Below are positions 26,865 to 35,022 of a stretch of DNA of 64,000 nt, one piece after another. Positions within the stretch are counted from its first letter, which is position 1. The number at the start of each line of letters is the position of its first letter. The notes under the pieces were generated by a model that made no database searches, was not told the DNA's origin, and saw nothing but the letters and a program-made list of their open reading frames with translations. The stretch comes from VBDM01 sp964430565. GTDB lineage: Bacteria > Pseudomonadota > Gammaproteobacteria > Burkholderiales > SG8-39. A program made the translations under genes and the position numbers. The stretch lies in contig CAYSFD010000029.1 in the NCBI GenBank assembly GCA_964430565.1, positions 1-64,000 of the forward strand, written 5' to 3'.

Positions 26865-28769
26865 TCAGGCGCGCGCGCGCTGGCGATAGATCTCCCGCCA
26901 GAGCAACACCGCGCCCAGCACCAGCCCGGCTACGTCGGCGACGATCGCGCCGCGGAAAGCATCGGCCGGGATCAGCAGGAGCACCCCCGCAACCATGAAC
27001 AACACTCGCAGCGCAATCGGAATCGGAGCGGAGTAATACCCCACGACGGCTATGGTCCCCAACCAGATGCCGAGCGACGCGGTGATCACGGCCCAGGCGA
27101 TCGCGAGCGGATCGCCCACCATCAACAAGCTCGGCGACACGACGAAGAGGAACGGCACGATGTACGCCGCCCAGCCGATGCGCGTCGCAGTCCAGCCGGT
27201 CTTGTCCACGTCGGCGCCGGCGATGTTCGCGGCGGCGAAGGCCGACAGCGCCACCGGCGGCGTCACCATCGACATGATGCCGAAGTAGAGCAGGAACATG
27301 TGCGCGGCCATCGGCGCGACGCCCACCTTGACGAGCGCGGGCGCGATCAGGGTCGCCATGATGATGTACACGCCGACCGTCGGCAGGCCCAGGCCGAGCA
27401 CGATCGCCATCACCGCGGTGAGCGCGAGCATCACCGGCAGGCTCTCGCCGGTGACCGCGAGCAGCTGCAGCGTCATGCCGAAGGCGAGCCCGCTGATGTT
27501 GAGGATGCCGATGAACATGCCGGCGACCGCGCAGATGAGGATCAGATCCACGACCGACCCCCCGGCCGAGACAATCGCATTGAACACGTCCTTGATCGGC
27601 ACGCGCTCGCCCTTGTAGCCGAAGGCGAGCGACAGGGCGATGAGCACCGCGGTGGCGAGCAGCGCCGCGTATTCGGGCTGCCAGTTCCAGGCGACGAGCG
27701 CATACACGAGCACGGCGAAGGGCAGCGGAAAATACCAGCCCGCCTTCAGCACCGCGAGCGTCTGCGGCAGCCGCTCGGAGGGCTCGCCTTTGATCCCGCG
27801 CTTGGCTGCTTCGATGTCCACCGCGAAGAAAAGCGCGAGGTAGTAGAGAAACGCCGGGATGATCGCCGCGATCATCACCTGGGCGTATGGCACGCCGAGT
27901 ACCTCCGCCATGAGGAACGCCGCCGCGCCCATCACCGGCGGCATCAGCTGCCCGCCGGTCGAGCCGACCGCCTCGATCGCCGCGGCGATCTGCGCCGGGA
28001 AACCCGAGCGCTTCATCAGCGGGATGGTGACCACGCCGACCGCGGAGACGTTCGCCACCGCACTTCCCGAGATCATGCCGAAGAATGCCGAACCGACTAC
28101 CGCCACCTTCGCGGAGCCGCCGCGATAGCGCCCCATCCAGGCGCGCGCGAGGTCGGTGAAGAACTCCGTACCGCCGCAGCGCCCGAGCACCTGGCCGAGC
28201 ACGATGAAGGGAACGATGACGATGATCGCGATCTGCAGCGAAGTCCCGAGCAGCGCGTTGGTGTCCAGGTTGAGGTACACCAGCAGCCGCGTGAACTCGA
28301 CCGGCCGCGCCTGGAACACCCCCGGCAGGTAGTGTCCGACCATCGCGTACACGACACCGGCGAGCGTGAAGCCGACGAGCGAGAAACCCGCCATGCGGCG
28401 CGTGCCCTCGAGCACGAGGAGCGCGAGCGCCGCCGACATTAGGATGCCGTCGAGCGGCCGCATCGTCAGCCGGTCGCTCAACTCGGGGTAGCGCCAGGCG
28501 AGGTAGAGGCAGAGCGCGAGCCCGCCGAAAGCAGCCGCCAGGTCCCACCACCGCGACTTCTTGCAGGTGACCAGAAAGCAGATCGCAATCGCGAGGCCGA
28601 GCACCGCGAGCAGCAACTGCTCGGTGTAGAGGTTGAGGCGGAGAAGCGAACGCTGCAGGTCCAGGACCCAGCCCGTCACGCAGACGATGAGCAGGGCCTG
28701 AAGCGTGAAGCGCGTGCGGGCGTAGGGCCGTTTCCCTTGAGAACTGTCCTCGATGAATTCTTCGGCCAT
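26865..28769 (-). CDS. TAXI-type TRAP transporter fused permease
   Basis: 634-aa fused 4TM/12TM permease. The N-terminal ~180 residues hold four to five hydrophobic segments (the DctQ-like part). The DctM-like part contains GSAFFGMISGSAVANVSAVG and STGGQLMPPVMGAAAFLMAE, classic TRAP signature loops, and ends after roughly a dozen further helices. It starts 9 bp after the TAXI receptor stop, so the two are translated from one mRNA. It should drive ion-coupled uptake of the receptor's ligand. Confidence 0.93.
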   Translation of the reverse strand: MAEEFIEDSSQGKRPYARTRFTLQALLIVCVTGWVLDLQRSLLRLNLYTEQLLLAVLGLAIAICFLVTCKKSRWWDLAAAFGGLALCLYLAWRYPELSDRLTMRPLDGILMSAALALLVLEGTRRMAGFSLVGFTLAGVVYAMVGHYLPGVFQARPVEFTRLLVYLNLDTNALLGTSLQIAIIVIVPFIVLGQVLGRCGGTEFFTDLARAWMGRYRGGSAKVAVVGSAFFGMISGSAVANVSAVGVVTIPLMKRSGFPAQIAAAIEAVGSTGGQLMPPVMGAAAFLMAEVLGVPYAQVMIAAIIPAFLYYLALFFAVDIEAAKRGIKGEPSERLPQTLAVLKAGWYFPLPFAVLVYALVAWNWQPEYAALLATAVLIALSLAFGYKGERVPIKDVFNAIVSAGGSVVDLILICAVAGMFIGILNISGLAFGMTLQLLAVTGESLPVMLALTAVMAIVLGLGLPTVGVYIIMATLIAPALVKVGVAPMAAHMFLLYFGIMSMVTPPVALSAFAAANIAGADVDKTGWTATRIGWAAYIVPFLFVVSPSLLMVGDPLAIAWAVITASLGIWLGTIAVVGYYSAPIPIALRVLFMVAGVLLLIPADAFRGAIVADVAGLVLGAVLLWREIYRQRARA

Positions 28770-28778
28770 CGAGGGTCG

Positions 28779-29726
28779 CTACTTGGCGGCGATGCCCTTC
28801 TCTTTGAAGAACTTCTGCGAGCCCGGGTGGAACGGCGCGGGCATCTGCTTGCTTATGGTCGCCGGATCCCAGTTGTTGAAGGCGCGCAGGCTCTCAGCGA
28901 GCTTCGGTTGGTTCTCGTACATGGCCTTGGCGATCCCACGGACCGTGTCGTCCTTGACGTGGGCGCCGACCGCCACCAAGTAATCATAGGCCATGAGTTT
29001 CGTCGGGCCTTCGAGGCCGACGAACGCGGGCGAGGGCTTCACGACAGTCACGTAGGCGTAAGGCATGAGTTTCTGCATCGCGGCGAGGGCCTTGGGGTCG
29101 TCCGCGACCGGAAGGTAGCGGATGCCACCCACGCTCTTGTCCACTTCGGCGACCTTCGCCGCGCCAAGCGCGAAGAAACCGCCGTCGACCTTGCCTTCGG
29201 TGAAGTCATCGGCGCCGCGCACGACGTTGGGCACGAGCACGGGAACGATGTCCTTTCGGGTGAGCCCACCGCTGGCGATGATCGCATCGACGATCCGCTC
29301 CAGCGTCACCTGCGCCGAGTAGCCGTACGGCAGGCGCTTGCCCTTCAGGTCCGCAAGCGTCCTGATCGGCGAGTCCTTGCGCACGAAGATGCTCGAGTAC
29401 AGCGGAAAGATCACGCCGAGCACACGCAGGTTCGCCTGCTTGCGGCCCTGGTACGGGCCTTCGCCCTTTGTTGCCTCGTCGATCTCCAGCACATTGCACA
29501 CCGCGAGATCGAGCTCGCCCGAATTGACCAGCGGCAGCACAGCGCTCGAGCCCGAGTAGGGCTGAACCCGGCTCTGGATCTGCGCCGACTCCGACATCAC
29601 GCGCGCGATCGCCGAGCTCATGTTGTAGCCGATCGAGCCCTGCGGAGCGCTGCCGAATCCGAGGACCTGCGCCTGCGCGCCCGAGGCAAGCAGCGCCGCG
29701 ACGATCGCGGTGAGAATGCGTTTCAT
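28779..29726 (-). CDS. TAXI-family TRAP solute-binding protein
   Basis: 315-aa periplasmic receptor. The ATG at 29726 has an AGGAGG site. The signal peptide ends at GAQAQ, followed by VLGFGSAPQGSIGYNMSSAI, matching the TAXI opening. A later segment GKVDGGFFALGAAKVAEVDKS is in the usual ligand-site region. It forms a two-gene operon with the fused permease. Known TAXI ligands are few (2-oxoglutarate, glutamate types), so the substrate is not assigned. Confidence 0.92.
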   Translation of the reverse strand: MKRILTAIVAALLASGAQAQVLGFGSAPQGSIGYNMSSAIARVMSESAQIQSRVQPYSGSSAVLPLVNSGELDLAVCNVLEIDEATKGEGPYQGRKQANLRVLGVIFPLYSSIFVRKDSPIRTLADLKGKRLPYGYSAQVTLERIVDAIIASGGLTRKDIVPVLVPNVVRGADDFTEGKVDGGFFALGAAKVAEVDKSVGGIRYLPVADDPKALAAMQKLMPYAYVTVVKPSPAFVGLEGPTKLMAYDYLVAVGAHVKDDTVRGIAKAMYENQPKLAESLRAFNNWDPATISKQMPAPFHPGSQKFFKEKGIAAK

Positions 29727-29848
29727 GGTGTTCCTCCTGTCAGGTGTTCCGGGCAATGTAGCAAGACGACCCGGCCCGAGGCAATCGCCGCCTGCCCGCG
29801 GTGAGCACAGTGGATGGACGCCTTGAATCGCGTCCGACCGGCGCGAGC

Positions 29849-30088
29849 CTAGTAGCGCTTTCCCGCGCTGAACTCCACCTTCATGCGCGCCACCTGCTTG
29901 CGCATCGCCTCGAGCTCGGTGCGGGCCGCCTTGACCTTGAGCACGCTCTCTTTGTCAGGCGCGCCCTCACCGTCCGCGGAAGACTGGGACGACAAGGCTG
30001 CTTCGGCTTCCCGGTAGCGCTCGCTGGCCGCTTTCCACCGCTCGACCAACTGCTGTTCCTGCTCCCGCCATGCTCTTCGCTTGTCCAT
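29849..30088 (-). CDS. Small coiled-coil protein of unknown function
   Basis: 79-aa very charged protein predicted to be two helices (WREQEQQLVERWKAASERYR; then ESVLKVKAARTELEAMRKQ) around a Ser/Gly/Asp loop. It lies downstream of the cold-shock gene, beyond its terminator, and 122 bp upstream of the TAXI receptor. It has only a weak ribosome site (AGGT). No known family is recognised; coding status rests on helix periodicity and context. Confidence 0.55.
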   Translation of the reverse strand: MDKRRAWREQEQQLVERWKAASERYREAEAALSSQSSADGEGAPDKESVLKVKAARTELEAMRKQVARMKVEFSAGKRY

Positions 30089-30123
30089 AACCTGCTATTT
30101 TCCTTCTTTTCCGCGAACAGCAC

Positions 30124-30150
30124 AAAAAAAAAGCCCGGATGCCCGGGCTT
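30124..30150 (-). terminator. Rho-independent terminator of the cold-shock gene
   Basis: On the minus strand an 8-bp stem aagcccgg / ccgggctt (arms 30143-30150 and 30131-30138, loop 30139-30142) runs straight into a run of nine T residues (30132-30124). It lies 20 bp after the cold-shock stop codon. Confidence 0.93.
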
Positions 30151-30169
30151 TGATGCCGCCGATGCCGCT

Positions 30170-30376
30170 TTAAGCGATCGGCTTGATGTTTACGGCCTGG
30201 TCGCCCTTCGGACCGGTGGTGACGTCGAAGGTCACCTTTTGGTTCTCCTTCAGGGTCTTGAAGCCGCTGCCTTGGATCGCCGAGAAGTGCGCGAAGAGAT
30301 CCTTGCCGCCGCCGTCTGGAGTGATGAACCCAAAGCCCTTGGAGTCGTTGAACCACTTAACCGTGCCTGTACTCAT
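30170..30376 (-). CDS. Cold-shock protein (CspA family)
   Basis: 68-aa single cold-shock domain. RNP1 is KGFGFI and RNP2 is DLFAHFSAI, with WFNDSKGFGFITPDGGG making the RNA-binding face. The ATG at 30376 gives the normal length for CspA-like RNA chaperones. It is a monocistronic unit: a long leader precedes it and a strong terminator follows. It acts in the cytoplasm by melting RNA structure, and may or may not be cold-inducible. Confidence 0.97.
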   Translation of the reverse strand: MSTGTVKWFNDSKGFGFITPDGGGKDLFAHFSAIQGSGFKTLKENQKVTFDVTTGPKGDQAVNIKPIA

Positions 30377-30591
30377 GTCTTGTCTATTTCCCAAAAAATT
30401 GTAAGAGGGCGTTAGCCCGGAGCGCGGGAACTTCAAGGGGAGAAGAAAAGCGACCTGATGAGATGAGTGCCACGTAAGCGCCTGCAACGGACCAGACTAT
30501 ATCTCGGCTTGGAGAATCCTGCGCGCTCCTTATACACGCGCGATTGGGTCCGGTCAAGCGAATTCGCGCCGAGGTGCATTGCACAGAAATC
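30377..30591 (-). promoter_or_regulatory. Leader / promoter region of the cold-shock gene
   Basis: About 215 bp without a gene separate the cold-shock ATG from the next gene's stop. Csp genes usually carry long structured leaders that control translation with temperature. I cannot identify the cold-box or the promoter with confidence, so this is by position only. Confidence 0.4.
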
Positions 30592-31119
30592 TCATGTCGT
30601 CCTAACGTAGCGAAGCTGCACCAGGCCGGTTGGATAGGATTTCGATTCCGCGAGTTTCAGGCTCTCTTTGGGCCCGCCGGATGCGAACAGCGGCACACCC
30701 GCCCCGAGGATCACGGGAACGATCGAAACGATGTGTTCGGTGATCAGCCCCTGTGACCTGAACGAAGCGGCGAGCGCGCCTCCGCCGACCAGCCACGCGC
30801 GTCGCAGGCCGCGCGCGGCGATTTCCGCGACGACCTCCGCCGGGGTTCTGGCGGTCGCCTTTACATCCGGCCGGGAGATCTCGACCCGTCCGCGGGAAAA
30901 CACCCAACAGGGTTTCCCCGGATAAGGCCACTCGCCGAACGAAAGGCTCTGTTCGTAGGTTTTCCGGCCGAGCAGCACGGCATCGACCGACGCATAGAAC
31001 TTCGCGTAGCCGTAGTCTTCCCCGGTTCCCTCGAAAGGAGCCAGCCATTCGACCCCGCCGTCCGGCGTCGCGATGTAGCCGTCGAGGCTCGCCGCGACGT
31101 AGTAGACGACTTCGGGCAC
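30592..31119 (-). CDS. RibD C-terminal / dihydrofolate-reductase-like protein
   Basis: 175-aa protein of the YyaP/YwjB-type stand-alone RibD-C family. It begins VVYYVAASLDGYIATPDGGVEW, then GRKTYEQSLSFG and the NADPH-site glycine cluster AWLVGGGALAASF. These share the dihydrofolate reductase fold, but a folate role is not established. It lies 51 bp downstream of the DoxX gene on the same strand. Confidence 0.88.
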   Translation of the reverse strand: MPEVVYYVAASLDGYIATPDGGVEWLAPFEGTGEDYGYAKFYASVDAVLLGRKTYEQSLSFGEWPYPGKPCWVFSRGRVEISRPDVKATARTPAEVVAEIAARGLRRAWLVGGGALAASFRSQGLITEHIVSIVPVILGAGVPLFASGGPKESLKLAESKSYPTGLVQLRYVRTT

Positions 31120-31170
31120 TGCGCCCTGCGCCTGCCGGCAGTGCCCGAACTTCTGCGAGCTCGCGACCTG

Positions 31171-31620
31171 CTAGAGCTGCCAGCCGAGCTTGCGGTCGAG
31201 CGAATAGGGGCCGCCGCCGCGCAGCGCGATGACGAACATGATCAAGCCCCACATCAGCGGGTATTCGTAGCCGCCTTGGCCCCATCCGAATTTGGGCAGA
31301 TGGTGATAGACGATCACCGCCATTTCGATGGTGATGGCCGCCGCGAAAAAGCGCGTGAAGAGTCCCAGGGCCACGCACACCCCGCCAACGGTTTCAAGGA
31401 TGATGAGAATGACCGCCAAGGGCTCGGCCGGCTCTATGCCTCGCTTGGTCAAGGCCCTCGCGGCGGTCGCCGCGACACCGTCCATCAACTTGGGCCAGCC
31501 GTGTGGGATGATCATCAAGCCGACGATCAAGCGGATCAGCGGCCAGGTGAGCGGCGCGACCCAATCGTAGAACGGTTTGAGTTGGGGAATCAGCAGTCTC
31601 GGTTCTTTTTCCGCTTCCAT
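31171..31620 (-). CDS. DoxX family membrane protein
   Basis: 149-aa protein with four membrane helices. The start at 31620 is supported by AGGAGG six bases upstream. It contains LIVGLMIIPHGWPKLMDG, AVILIILETVGGVCVALGLFTRF and a final FVIALRGGGPYSLDRKLG, the usual DoxX pattern. DoxX-like proteins occur in thiosulfate or thiol-redox contexts, but many are of unknown role. It is likely co-transcribed with the RibD-like gene. Confidence 0.88.
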   Translation of the reverse strand: MEAEKEPRLLIPQLKPFYDWVAPLTWPLIRLIVGLMIIPHGWPKLMDGVAATAARALTKRGIEPAEPLAVILIILETVGGVCVALGLFTRFFAAAITIEMAVIVYHHLPKFGWGQGGYEYPLMWGLIMFVIALRGGGPYSLDRKLGWQL

Positions 31621-31804
31621 GGCAATCCTCCTCTTAAGTTGGGCGCAGCCCGGGGTTTCGCGTTGGGACCAGTCTAGCCGAAATGACACCCGAGACATCC
31701 GAAAAAGCGCGATCGAACCTGGCCGGGTTCTCCGCCCGCGGATAATGCCCCGAACCTGAGACGACTGCAAATCCGTCGGACTCCTTGCCGCCCATCCAGC
31801 CTCG

Positions 31805-31823
31805 GTGCTACCATAGTGCTACC
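31805..31823. promoter_or_regulatory. Candidate operator: 8-bp direct repeat, 11-bp spacing
   Basis: gtgctacc occurs at 31805-31812 and 31816-31823, exactly one helical turn apart, 19 bp before the antitoxin ATG. Ribbon-helix-helix antitoxins often bind such repeated half-sites to repress their own operon. Confidence 0.45.
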
Positions 31824-31841
31824 CGTTGCCTTCCCACCGAT

Positions 31842-32123
31842 ATGGCTTCCACGACCACTCTCAAGCTTCCCCCCGAGCTCAGGTCGCGCGTCTCGGCGCT
31901 GGCAAAAAAAACCGGGCGCTCGCCGCACAGCCTCATGCTGGAGGCGATCGAACGGCACACCTCCCGGGAAGAGCGGACGCGCGAGTTCGTGAAGGAGGCT
32001 CTGGCGGCCGACCGGGCCATAGACGGGGGCGGCGAGGTGTACGCCGCGCGCGATGTGCACGCCTGGCTCGAGCGGCTGGCGAAAGGAAAGAAACCCGCGC
32101 GGCCGAAGCCGTGGCGGAAATAG
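31842..32123 (+). CDS. Ribbon-helix-helix antitoxin (CopG/ParD-like)
   Basis: 93-aa protein. The N-terminal TTTLKLPPELRSRVSALAKK followed by GRSPHSLMLEAIERH is a typical RHH DNA-binding unit. The C-terminal half is charged and probably wraps the toxin. Its coding end overlaps the toxin start by 13 bp. It neutralises the toxin and most likely represses the operon, with the repeated gtgctacc as candidate operator. Confidence 0.85.
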   Translation: MASTTTLKLPPELRSRVSALAKKTGRSPHSLMLEAIERHTSREERTREFVKEALAADRAIDGGGEVYAARDVHAWLERLAKGKKPARPKPWRK

Positions 32124-32404
32124 TCTATTCCCCGAACGCGATCGCAAACCTCGAGCGCGCATTCGAGTACCTCGCCGACAAGGACCCGCGCGCCGCGCTG
32201 GCGGCGGCATCGGCGATCCGCACCGCGGTGGACGTGCTCGCACGGCATCCCCTCATCGGCCGCCCCGTCGAAGGCGAGCTGCGCGAGCTGGTGATCTCAT
32301 TCGGCAGGACCGGATACGTTGCGCTCTACCGCTTCGTTCCTTCGGAAAACCGGGTCCGCGTCCTCGCGATCCGGCATCAGCGGGAATTGGACTATCCGGG
32401 TTGA
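32111..32404 (+). CDS. RelE/ParE-family toxin
   Basis: 97-aa protein starting at a GTG inside the antitoxin gene. It opens with IVYSPNAIANLERAFEYLAD and has HPLIGRPVEGELRELVISFG followed by GYVALYRF and RVRVLAIRHQRE, the standard ParE/RelE strand pattern with C-terminal basic residues. Whether it is a gyrase poison (ParE) or an mRNA interferase (RelE) cannot be told from sequence alone. The pair is chromosomal and compact, with no mobile-element genes nearby. Confidence 0.88.
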   Translation: MAEIVYSPNAIANLERAFEYLADKDPRAALAAASAIRTAVDVLARHPLIGRPVEGELRELVISFGRTGYVALYRFVPSENRVRVLAIRHQRELDYPG

Positions 32405-32514
32405 GTCTGGGAGGCAGAGGTTTTCAGTGGAGCTACTGCCATGAGGCCCGCGACCTGGAGGTTGTTCCGGTCCATCATCAGCATGATGATCGTCCAGTTT
32501 CCTTGATGTATCGC

Positions 32515-32539
32515 AAAGTGGCGCCCCTACCGCCACTTT
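32515..32539. repeat. 9-bp perfect inverted repeat upstream of the cyclic-nucleotide-binding gene
   Basis: aaagtggcg (32515-32523) pairs with cgccacttt (32531-32539) around a 7-nt loop. It lies 37 bp before the TTG start at 32576. A further 7-bp inverted repeat (atcatca-gca-tgatgat) is at 32474-32490. It could be a weak terminator of the toxin operon or an operator. Confidence 0.6.
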
Positions 32540-32575
32540 ATCATTCATCACAGCGCATCCCAGAAAGGAACCTCC

Positions 32576-33061
32576 TTGCTTGCCTCGCCCGATTTCGAAG
32601 CACTGCGCAAGTCCGCCCTTGCCAAGGAGCTCTCCGATGCGGATTGCAGGGTCCTCGCCACGCTCATGGAAGGCCGCAAGCTGAAGGACGGGGAGATCGT
32701 TTGCGAGGAAGGCAAGACCGACAGCCGCCTGCACCTGGTCCTGCGCGGGGCTCTCGGCGTGGCGCGCCGCGATCCCGACGGGAGCTGGCGCAACCTCCAC
32801 GTGAAGACCGCCGGCGAACTCGTTGGCGAGCTTTCGTTTCTGGACGGCATGCCGCACTACGCGGCGCTGCGCGCCCTCGGCGACACCGAAATCCTGAGTC
32901 TTGCCCGCGAGCGGTTCGAGGGGATTCTCCAGGAGCACCCCTGGATCGTCTACCGCGTGATGCGTGCCATCCTGCGCGACACGCACGCACTACAGCGGAG
33001 CATGAGCATGCAGGCGATCGAGCTCACCAACTACATCTTCAAGCAGCATGGCCGCTACTAG
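32576..33061 (+). CDS. Stand-alone cyclic-nucleotide-binding domain protein
   Basis: 161-aa protein with a single CRP-type beta-roll (residues ~25-120: LKDGEIVCEEGKTDSRLHLVL, then TAGELVGELSFLDGMPH). No C-terminal DNA-binding domain follows; the protein ends with a helical tail. The start appears to be TTG 32576, with AGGAA upstream. Such proteins may bind a cyclic nucleotide and signal through partners. The binding-site region reads GELVGELSFLDG rather than the CRP cAMP motif GELGLFE-RSA, so ligand binding is uncertain. Confidence 0.8.
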   Translation: MLASPDFEALRKSALAKELSDADCRVLATLMEGRKLKDGEIVCEEGKTDSRLHLVLRGALGVARRDPDGSWRNLHVKTAGELVGELSFLDGMPHYAALRALGDTEILSLARERFEGILQEHPWIVYRVMRAILRDTHALQRSMSMQAIELTNYIFKQHGRY

Positions 33062-33133
33062 GCGCCGGCCGCGTCAACCCCGGGTGTGCCAGCGGTGAAT
33101 CCGGCGACCGGAACTCCGAGAAGCGGAGGCAAG

Positions 33134-33346
33134 ATGAATCAAGGTCAAAACGCGGGACAAGTCTATCTCTGCCCCATGCATTCGGAGGTTCGTCAGGCGA
33201 ACCCCGGAAAGTGCCCGAAGTGCGGCATGGATCTGCTGCCGGAAGGCACCAGGTTCGCCATGCTCCGGCACGTGAGCAAGAGCCCCTTGATGATCGTCGT
33301 CATGGTGGTGATCATGTTCGCGATCATGTACATGGTATTCATGTAG
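33134..33346 (+). CDS. Small membrane protein with heavy-metal-binding domain
   Basis: 70-aa protein. The start follows a GGAGG site. The N-terminal part has CPMHSEVRQANPGKCPKCGM, the short heavy-metal-binding domain found at the front of Cu/Ag/Zn P-type ATPases and CusA/CusB-type exporters, with Cys and His ligands. The C-terminal third is one Met/Val/Ile-rich transmembrane helix. It is separate from any exporter here, so it may be a membrane-tethered metal scavenger or sensor. Confidence 0.8.
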   Translation: MNQGQNAGQVYLCPMHSEVRQANPGKCPKCGMDLLPEGTRFAMLRHVSKSPLMIVVMVVIMFAIMYMVFM

Positions 33347-33451
33347 CGGTTCGCGGGGCGTCGTTTCAGCCCTTCATGCGCTTGACCGGCGCGCGCAGGC
33401 GCGCGCACATCTCCTCCGTTGGTAGCCGGACGCTCCCGCCATGCCGCATCT

Positions 33452-33850
33452 TCAGTGGTGCCACTGCCGGAGCTCGATGTGATAGCCGTTGGGATCGCGT
33501 ATCTCGGCGCGGGCGTACTTCTCCCTGAACACCGGGCCCCAGACCGGATCGATGCCCTTCGTCTTCAGATACTCGAGCGTTTTCTTCATGTCCTCGACCT
33601 CGATCGCCATCATGCGGTAGCCGAGCTGCAGCTTCTGCGGCGCGGGCTCGGCCGGCACCCCGTCGTAGGTCAAGAGCTCGATCGCCGTGCCGCCGAGATC
33701 GAGGTACACGATGCCGAGCGAACCGCCCGCGTCATTCAGCGGGACGCGGTCGCGGAATTTCAATTTGAAGCCGAGCACGTCGGTGTAGAACTCGACGCTC
33801 CGCTCCGGGTCGTTGGTGACGATCTCGACGTGGTCTATTTTCTTGAACAT
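33452..33850 (-). CDS. VOC (glyoxalase/bleomycin-resistance fold) protein
   Basis: 132-aa two-module VOC protein: IDHVEIVTNDPERSVEFYTDVLGF at the start, TAIELLTYDG in the middle and AEIRDPNGYHIELRQW at the end, where the Glu is a metal ligand. The family includes lyases, isomerases and dioxygenases. It lies 29 bp after the FAH-family gene on the same strand, so the two may act on the same metabolite. Confidence 0.88.
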   Translation of the reverse strand: MFKKIDHVEIVTNDPERSVEFYTDVLGFKLKFRDRVPLNDAGGSLGIVYLDLGGTAIELLTYDGVPAEPAPQKLQLGYRMMAIEVEDMKKTLEYLKTKGIDPVWGPVFREKYARAEIRDPNGYHIELRQWHH

Positions 33851-33879
33851 GTCGGGCCTCCTAGGAATGTGTCACCGTC

Positions 33880-34557
33880 TCAAACTTCTTTCCTCACCTG
33901 GTTGGCGAGAACCCCGATCGCGTCGTTCGCAACCTCGACGAGGTCCCCATCTTTCAGCGCGGGCTCGGTCGGCCCGTCGCAGCCGAACCAGATGATATCG
34001 TCGGGATACAGCGTCACGTAGCGCGACATGCGCGAGATGTAGCGCGCCACGCTGAAGATCATGCCGCGGGTGTTGTAGCTCGAAACGGTGCGGCCGTTGA
34101 CGCGCACCTCGATCACCTGGTTCATCGGGTCGATTCCGGAGACGATCTTCGGCCCCATCGGCTTAAAGGTGTCAGCGCTCTTCGCGCGCCACAGCGTGCG
34201 GTCGCTCTTCTGCCAGGAGCGCTCGCTGATGTCGTTGCCCAGCGTGTAACCGCGGACGCAGGCTAGGGCCTCCTCCTCCGATACGTTCTTCACCTTGCGG
34301 TCGATCACCGCGACCAGCTCGCCTTCGTATTCGACCGGCCCGGGCGAGTCCGCCGGGATCACGATGTCGTGGCCGCTGCCGATCAGCGCACTCGCCGCAC
34401 GGTAGCCGATGTCGGGCTGCGCGGGGACCTTGTGACTCGCCCCGCGGCTGTTCGCCCACTCGATGTGCGCCAGGTAGTTCAGCCCGGCCGCGTAGAACGT
34501 GCGGGGGATGAGCGGCGGGGGAAGCTTGTCCACGGTCGTTCTCAGCGGACCCGGCAA
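33880..34557 (-). CDS. Fumarylacetoacetate hydrolase family protein
   Basis: 225-aa FAH-fold protein. YVAGLN-like FYAAGLNYLAHIEWAN, the metal-site GPVEYEGELVAVID, and YTLGNDISERSWQ are visible. Family members hydrolyse or decarboxylate acyl-pyruvates and oxaloacetate-like acids. The length is that of the short FahA/YcgM branch. It follows the Cys-rich protein gene by 17 bp and precedes the VOC gene. Confidence 0.88.
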   Translation of the reverse strand: MPGPLRTTVDKLPPPLIPRTFYAAGLNYLAHIEWANSRGASHKVPAQPDIGYRAASALIGSGHDIVIPADSPGPVEYEGELVAVIDRKVKNVSEEEALACVRGYTLGNDISERSWQKSDRTLWRAKSADTFKPMGPKIVSGIDPMNQVIEVRVNGRTVSSYNTRGMIFSVARYISRMSRYVTLYPDDIIWFGCDGPTEPALKDGDLVEVANDAIGVLANQVRKEV

Positions 34558-34574
34558 TCGCTACCCCTGCGCTG

Positions 34575-34964
34575 CTACTGAGCCATCGACCGATCTTTCC
34601 GGGCGCGCTTGAATTCCGCCGCGCACGCCCTGTCGAGATCCGAATCCCGGCCTTTCAAGCAGGACAGGATGCGTCCGTCTCCGGGTGGAACATCCTTGCA
34701 GTATTTCTCCATATCCGACTTGCATGCCTTGGCCAACCTGTCGAATTTCTCGTTGAGTGCCTTCATTCCATCCCGGCACGCGGGTGAGAGCTCCGCTTGA
34801 TGGCTCATCATGCATCTGTGGATTCTGCCGTCTCCCGGTTGCACGTTGGAGCAAAACGTCTTGGCGTCCGTGGCGCAAGGTCCCTTCTGGCCTCTGGCAC
34901 CCATTGCGGCACCGGTAGTGAACAGCGCGAATACCAATGAGACGAGTACGTTTCTGATCAACAT
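34575..34964 (-). CDS. Secreted cysteine-rich GLG1-repeat protein
   Basis: 129-aa secreted protein. The ATG at 34964 follows GGAGG. A signal peptide is followed by two repeats of the pattern C-x7-C-x12-C-x11-C (for example CATDAKTFC and CKSDMEKYC), each with a PGDGRI core. This matches the Golgi apparatus protein 1 (cysteine-rich GLG1) repeat, rare and uncharacterised in bacteria. Eight cysteines in regular spacing suggest disulfides in the periplasm. Function unknown. Confidence 0.8.
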   Translation of the reverse strand: MLIRNVLVSLVFALFTTGAAMGARGQKGPCATDAKTFCSNVQPGDGRIHRCMMSHQAELSPACRDGMKALNEKFDRLAKACKSDMEKYCKDVPPGDGRILSCLKGRDSDLDRACAAEFKRARKDRSMAQ

Positions 34965-35022
34965 GGTTCCTCCGACATCTTGCTCAACGATGTAAGCCCA
35001 CGAGGCGTCGAGTTTCATGTGC

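Noticed and set aside
31690..33061. Toxin-antitoxin region considered as part of a defence island or prophage
   Set aside because: No restriction, abortive-infection, integrase or phage genes occur around it; the neighbours are ordinary single genes.
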